DNA of 17,689 bases from JAHFOW01 sp046350595 (GTDB lineage: Bacteria; Planctomycetota; Brocadiia; Brocadiales; Brocadiaceae). Location of the stretch: the NCBI GenBank assembly GCA_046350595.1, contig JAXMAC010000074.1, positions 1 to 17,689 on the forward strand, in the 5' to 3' direction. Shown here in pieces: positions 15,546 through 17,689 of this stretch; the first letter of the stretch is position 1, and every line of letters begins with the position of its first letter. The notes under the pieces are model-generated. The model was given only the letters and a program-made list of their open reading frames with translations, searched no databases and was not told the origin of the DNA. A program made the translations under genes and the position numbers.

Positions 15546-15759
15546 TTTCCCTCATAAACAAACTTCACCGCCTGACAAGACGTAAATGGGCTTGTGAAAA
15601 CTTACCCAAAAAAGAAGTTTTTGCACAGTAATACTATAAAAAACTGAATAATGAATATAGAATTATGAAGTTTTCTTATCCTTCGATATTCCCTTTTATA
15701 GGAATGCAGGTTTGGTTGGGTAAAGCGAAACCCAACAAATGGGATTATTCATGCCCTTA
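15546..15759. other. AT-rich intergenic region with one hairpin
   Basis: No gene was found. GTTGGGT (15715-15721) and ACCCAAC (15730-15736) form a 7-bp stem with an 8-nt loop. The region ends where the pepF relic begins and probably contains the promoter of the giant helicase gene, though no convincing -10/-35 pair was identified. Confidence 0.4.
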
Positions 15760-15801
15760 TTATTTGTCTTCTATTTGCTCTCTGGTTTTGTTCTTGTTCA
15801 T
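15760..15801 (-). pseudogene. Relic of a second pepF start, 13 codons
   Basis: On the minus strand this reads MNKNKTREQIEDK and then TAA. The pepF gene at 6651 starts MNKNKTRDQIEDK. Over 43 bp (15761-15803 against 6611-6653) 40 bases agree. The three differences change two third positions silently and turn one Asp into Glu, which looks like divergence under protein-level constraint. Beyond the 13th codon similarity is lost. The relic begins 1 nt after the stop of the GIY-YIG gene. It may be the remains of a pepF paralogue that once followed that gene, or one of two direct repeats flanking the intervening DNA. Confidence 0.7.
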
Positions 15802-15802
15802 A

Positions 15803-16090
15803 TTATGTTATGTATTTCCATAATTCACTTACCTTGATTTTGCCATCAACAAGCATCTCTTTTTTGATCTTTGGCAGTCTCTTTACCTTTGCTTCCATCT
15901 TTAACGCCATGCTCCTGCTGCCCATCTTCTTTTTCATAACCAACGTTAATGGAGTTTTTCCCCGTAAACATTTCGCTCCCTTTTTATCGTTACCTGCATG
16001 TTCTGCAAATCTTCTTTTCACATCGGTGGTAATGCCTGTGTATAACTTCCCGTACTTACATCGTATCACATATAAAAACCAGTCTTTCAT
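15803..16090 (-). CDS. GIY-YIG domain protein, YhbQ/UPF0213 family
   Basis: The protein contains the small GIY-YIG nuclease-like domain: WFLYVIRCKYGKLYTGITTD, then RRFAEH, GAKCLRGKTPLTLV and a basic C-terminus. It closely resembles the E. coli YhbQ type, which has been linked to DNA damage tolerance; its precise activity is uncertain. I place the start at the ATG at 16090 because MKDWFLYV aligns with the usual family start. The frame is open to an ATG at 16159, which would add 23 residues and overlap yaeQ by 34 nt. Neither start has a clear ribosome-binding site. It lies directly downstream of yaeQ and probably shares its transcript. Length from the chosen start is 95 aa, normal for the family. 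Confidence 0.88.
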   Translation of the reverse strand: MKDWFLYVIRCKYGKLYTGITTDVKRRFAEHAGNDKKGAKCLRGKTPLTLVMKKKMGSRSMALKMEAKVKRLPKIKKEMLVDGKIKVSELWKYIT

Positions 16091-16125
16091 TTTTGTTTCT
16101 GCATGCTTTACTGTGGATATACGAA

Positions 16126-16674
16126 TCAGCTTTCCTTTTTTTTCCATTGTATCGGACATATCTTTACGGTTTTATCTTCGCCAGATATCCACATCTCCCC
16201 ATCCTGAATGGTACACGAGAAGTCCATCGTGCGCTGCGCCAATGCAGCCATTTCCTGAATAGCGTCTGTCGGCAAGTTTATTACCGATAGATTTTTGAAC
16301 CGATTAACATCGGGATTTATCTTTTTCCACCATGCGTTTGCGCTATTGCCGCTATAGGGATAAACAATAACCTCTTTTGCACGGCTACAGGCCTTGCCGA
16401 CACGCTTCTCATCGGGCTGCCCAATCTCTATCCACACCTCAATATTTCCTGATAAATCTTTTCGCCACAGGTCAGGTTCATCGCCCCTGCTCACGCCCTG
16501 AGTGAATACAAGCCCTTCATGGGCGTTCAGGATAAATGCCACCAACCGCGCCATCATACGGACGTCATTCTCTGACGGATGCCGTGCGATGGTAAGCTTA
16601 TGATCATGGAAGTAATTACGGTCGATATCCGATATATTCAGCTCGACTCTAAATATTGTTGCCTTAATTGCCAT
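16126..16674 (-). CDS. yaeQ: YaeQ family protein
   Basis: The 182 aa match the YaeQ family along the whole length: MAIKATIFRVELNISDIDRN at the start, LTIARHPSENDVRMMARLVA, EPDLWRKDLSGNIEVWIEIG, QPDEKRVGKACSRA, NLSVINLP and FSCTIQDGEMWIS. YaeQ proteins are cytoplasmic and have a fold related to PD-(D/E)XK nucleases; their cellular role is not established. The catalytic-like acidic residues in DLSGNIEVWIEIGQPDE are present. The gene is the first of a two-gene unit with the GIY-YIG gene and is divergent from the TPR gene, with 151 bp between them. Confidence 0.93.
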   Translation of the reverse strand: MAIKATIFRVELNISDIDRNYFHDHKLTIARHPSENDVRMMARLVAFILNAHEGLVFTQGVSRGDEPDLWRKDLSGNIEVWIEIGQPDEKRVGKACSRAKEVIVYPYSGNSANAWWKKINPDVNRFKNLSVINLPTDAIQEMAALAQRTMDFSCTIQDGEMWISGEDKTVKICPIQWKKKES

Positions 16675-16762
16675 AGTTACGATTCCCGGTTCAACGGACT
16701 TATGCGACCCTGCTCATGACAAATCATCATTTAATGGTTATTATTTCATAAACAAACTATGA

Positions 16763-16768
16763 TATAAT
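16763..16768 (+). promoter_or_regulatory. Possible -10 element for the TPR gene
   Basis: A perfect TATAAT lies 57 nt before the ATG at 16826, in the AT-rich space between the divergent yaeQ and TPR genes. No good -35 hexamer is seen at 16-18 nt upstream; the bases there are ATTATTTCAT. Such matches are common in AT-rich DNA, so this is only a candidate. Confidence 0.35.
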
Positions 16769-16825
16769 AATTCTGCAAAAAATGAAACTGATATTAACAT
16801 TTAACATTATAGGGAGATTTTAGAA

Positions 16826-17680
16826 ATGGTCACGGTAGTAAACAGGATGAAACATCTTTACCGTTTTGGAATAAAGGTCTTCTTCATATTGGCACTATCA
16901 GGCGTTTGCGCTTTGCCTGCACACGCACAGGAGAATGTGTGGAAGGAACTCCATGATAACACCACCTCGCTCTTACAAAAGAAGAGATATGCAGATGGAA
17001 TAAAGTCCGGTGAAGAGGCATTAAAGGTGGCGAAAAAGACCTTTCCACCCGGCGATACCCATATTGCTGATTCGATGAACTTGCTGGGAATACTGTACAG
17101 AACCTATGGCAGATATGAAGAAGCCAGTCCCCTCTTTCATCAGGCGCTCTCTATTTACAAAAAGTCACTGGATACAAGCCATCCCAATGTTGCTAAAGTA
17201 TTATACGAGCTTGGGGAAATGTATCTTCTTCAGAACAAATACGCCGAAGCAGCGTCCCTTTACAAACAATCCCTTAAGATATATGAGAAAGCATTTGGCC
17301 CGGATCATGCCAGCGTTGTTGACGCCCTGAACAGATTGGGAGATATTTACCAGGACCAGAAGAAATATGCTGAAGCGATACCATTTTGCAAAAGAGCCTT
17401 AGAGATCGAGGAAAAAACACTCGGTGCAGACCATCCCGACATTGCCGCCGGAATGAACAATCTGGCAACGCTCTACTACCACGTCGGCGAAAACACTACG
17501 GCAGAGACTCTTTATAAAAAGGCGCTTGAAATATATGAAAAAGAATATGGCAAAGACCACCCTTTCATTGCAACCGTCTTGGAGAAAATGGCAGAATTTT
17601 ATGATGGAACGGGAAGAAAAGACGAGGCAAAACAAATGACAGAAAGGGCAAAAAAGATTTATTCAAGTTATCAGAGATAA
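16826..17680 (+). CDS. Secreted TPR protein, kinesin-light-chain-like repeats
   Basis: A 284-aa exported protein, probably a periplasmic scaffold for protein contacts. Residues 1-34 are a Sec signal peptide with a hydrophobic core (VFFILALSGVCAL) and a PAHA|Q cleavage site. The rest consists of 42-residue TPR units of the kinesin-light-chain type: the linker histidines of DTSHP, GPDHA, GADHP and GKDHP fall at 119, 161, 203 and 245, exactly 42 apart. Repeats such as YAEAASLYKQSLKIYEKAFG and YAEAIPFCKRALEIEEKTLG are well conserved. AGGGAG at 16811-16816 lies 9 nt before the ATG; a second in-frame ATG at 16847 would give a shorter signal peptide but has poorer spacing. The partner and process are unknown. 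The stop lies 9 bp before the window end. Confidence 0.9.
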   Translation: MVTVVNRMKHLYRFGIKVFFILALSGVCALPAHAQENVWKELHDNTTSLLQKKRYADGIKSGEEALKVAKKTFPPGDTHIADSMNLLGILYRTYGRYEEASPLFHQALSIYKKSLDTSHPNVAKVLYELGEMYLLQNKYAEAASLYKQSLKIYEKAFGPDHASVVDALNRLGDIYQDQKKYAEAIPFCKRALEIEEKTLGADHPDIAAGMNNLATLYYHVGENTTAETLYKKALEIYEKEYGKDHPFIATVLEKMAEFYDGTGRKDEAKQMTERAKKIYSSYQR

Positions 17681-17689
17681 GTCTGCTAT

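Noticed and set aside
15280..15561. 93-aa open frame on the minus strand upstream of the giant helicase
   Set aside because: It is largely a translation of the CATTGCGAG-type repeat cluster and the hairpin at 15401-15428; there is no domain and no ribosome-binding site.
15810..16262. 150-aa plus-strand frame with hydrophobic segments
   Set aside because: It lies opposite the clearly recognisable GIY-YIG and YaeQ genes; the hydrophobicity comes from antisense of Lys/Glu-rich coding.

Overview
The window reads as chromosomal DNA of a Gram-negative bacterium from a draft assembly. Gram-negative is inferred from an outer-membrane beta-barrel gene ending in Phe and from several Sec signal peptides. 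The draft state shows directly as a run of exactly 100 Ns at 13340-13439. The mix of a kinesin-light-chain-like TPR protein, a DUF4139 protein, ChrA and short dispersed palindromic repeats would fit an environmental lineage such as the anammox Planctomycetota (Brocadia/Kuenenia type). That assignment is a weak inference and no marker gene here proves it.

Layout. 1-2544 (+): a beta-barrel outer-membrane protein whose signal peptide lies in another frame, then a ChrA-type chromate transporter, then rnpA (RNase P protein) without its usual neighbour rpmH. 2648-4777 (+): a secreted DUF4139 protein. 4867-6651 (-): oligoendopeptidase F. 6776-6841: a 9-nt repeat array with a perfect 24-bp palindrome. 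6891-8366 (-): a DEAD-box RNA helicase preceded by a small DUF3820 gene. 8632-9645 (-): a PLP enzyme of the ACC deaminase/D-cysteine desulfhydrase family. 9836-15283 (-): one very large AT-rich gene, broken in this assembly, that joins a DEDDh exonuclease, a RecQ helicase and a UvrD-type helicase. 15284-15802: no intact gene, but a mosaic of hairpin repeats and a 13-codon relic of the pepF start. 15803-16674 (-): a YhbQ-type GIY-YIG protein and YaeQ. 16826-17680 (+): a secreted TPR protein.

The most interesting object is the giant exonuclease-RecQ-UvrD gene. Its N-terminal part contains an exact, in-frame tandem duplication of 492 bp (164 codons) covering RecQ motifs I to III. The second repeat is followed by a 100-N gap flanked by the same 55 bp on both sides, and a 7-T run at 13048-13054 carries one base too many. 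Merging the 55-bp overlap and removing one T gives a single frame of 1764 codons including the stop, i.e. 1763 aa, or 1599 aa with one copy of the repeat. The gene is therefore probably real and continuous, with lesions that may be assembly or sequencing artefacts, except that the tandem junction may be genuine. Three polynucleotide-handling functions in one polypeptide suggest DNA repair/recombination or anti-mobile-element defence; which of these is not decided by the sequence.

Other gene pairs that look co-transcribed are the barrel gene with chrA (31-bp gap), chrA with rnpA (12-bp gap), the DUF3820 gene with the DEAD-box helicase, and yaeQ with the GIY-YIG gene. No tRNA, rRNA, CRISPR array, transposase or integrase was seen.
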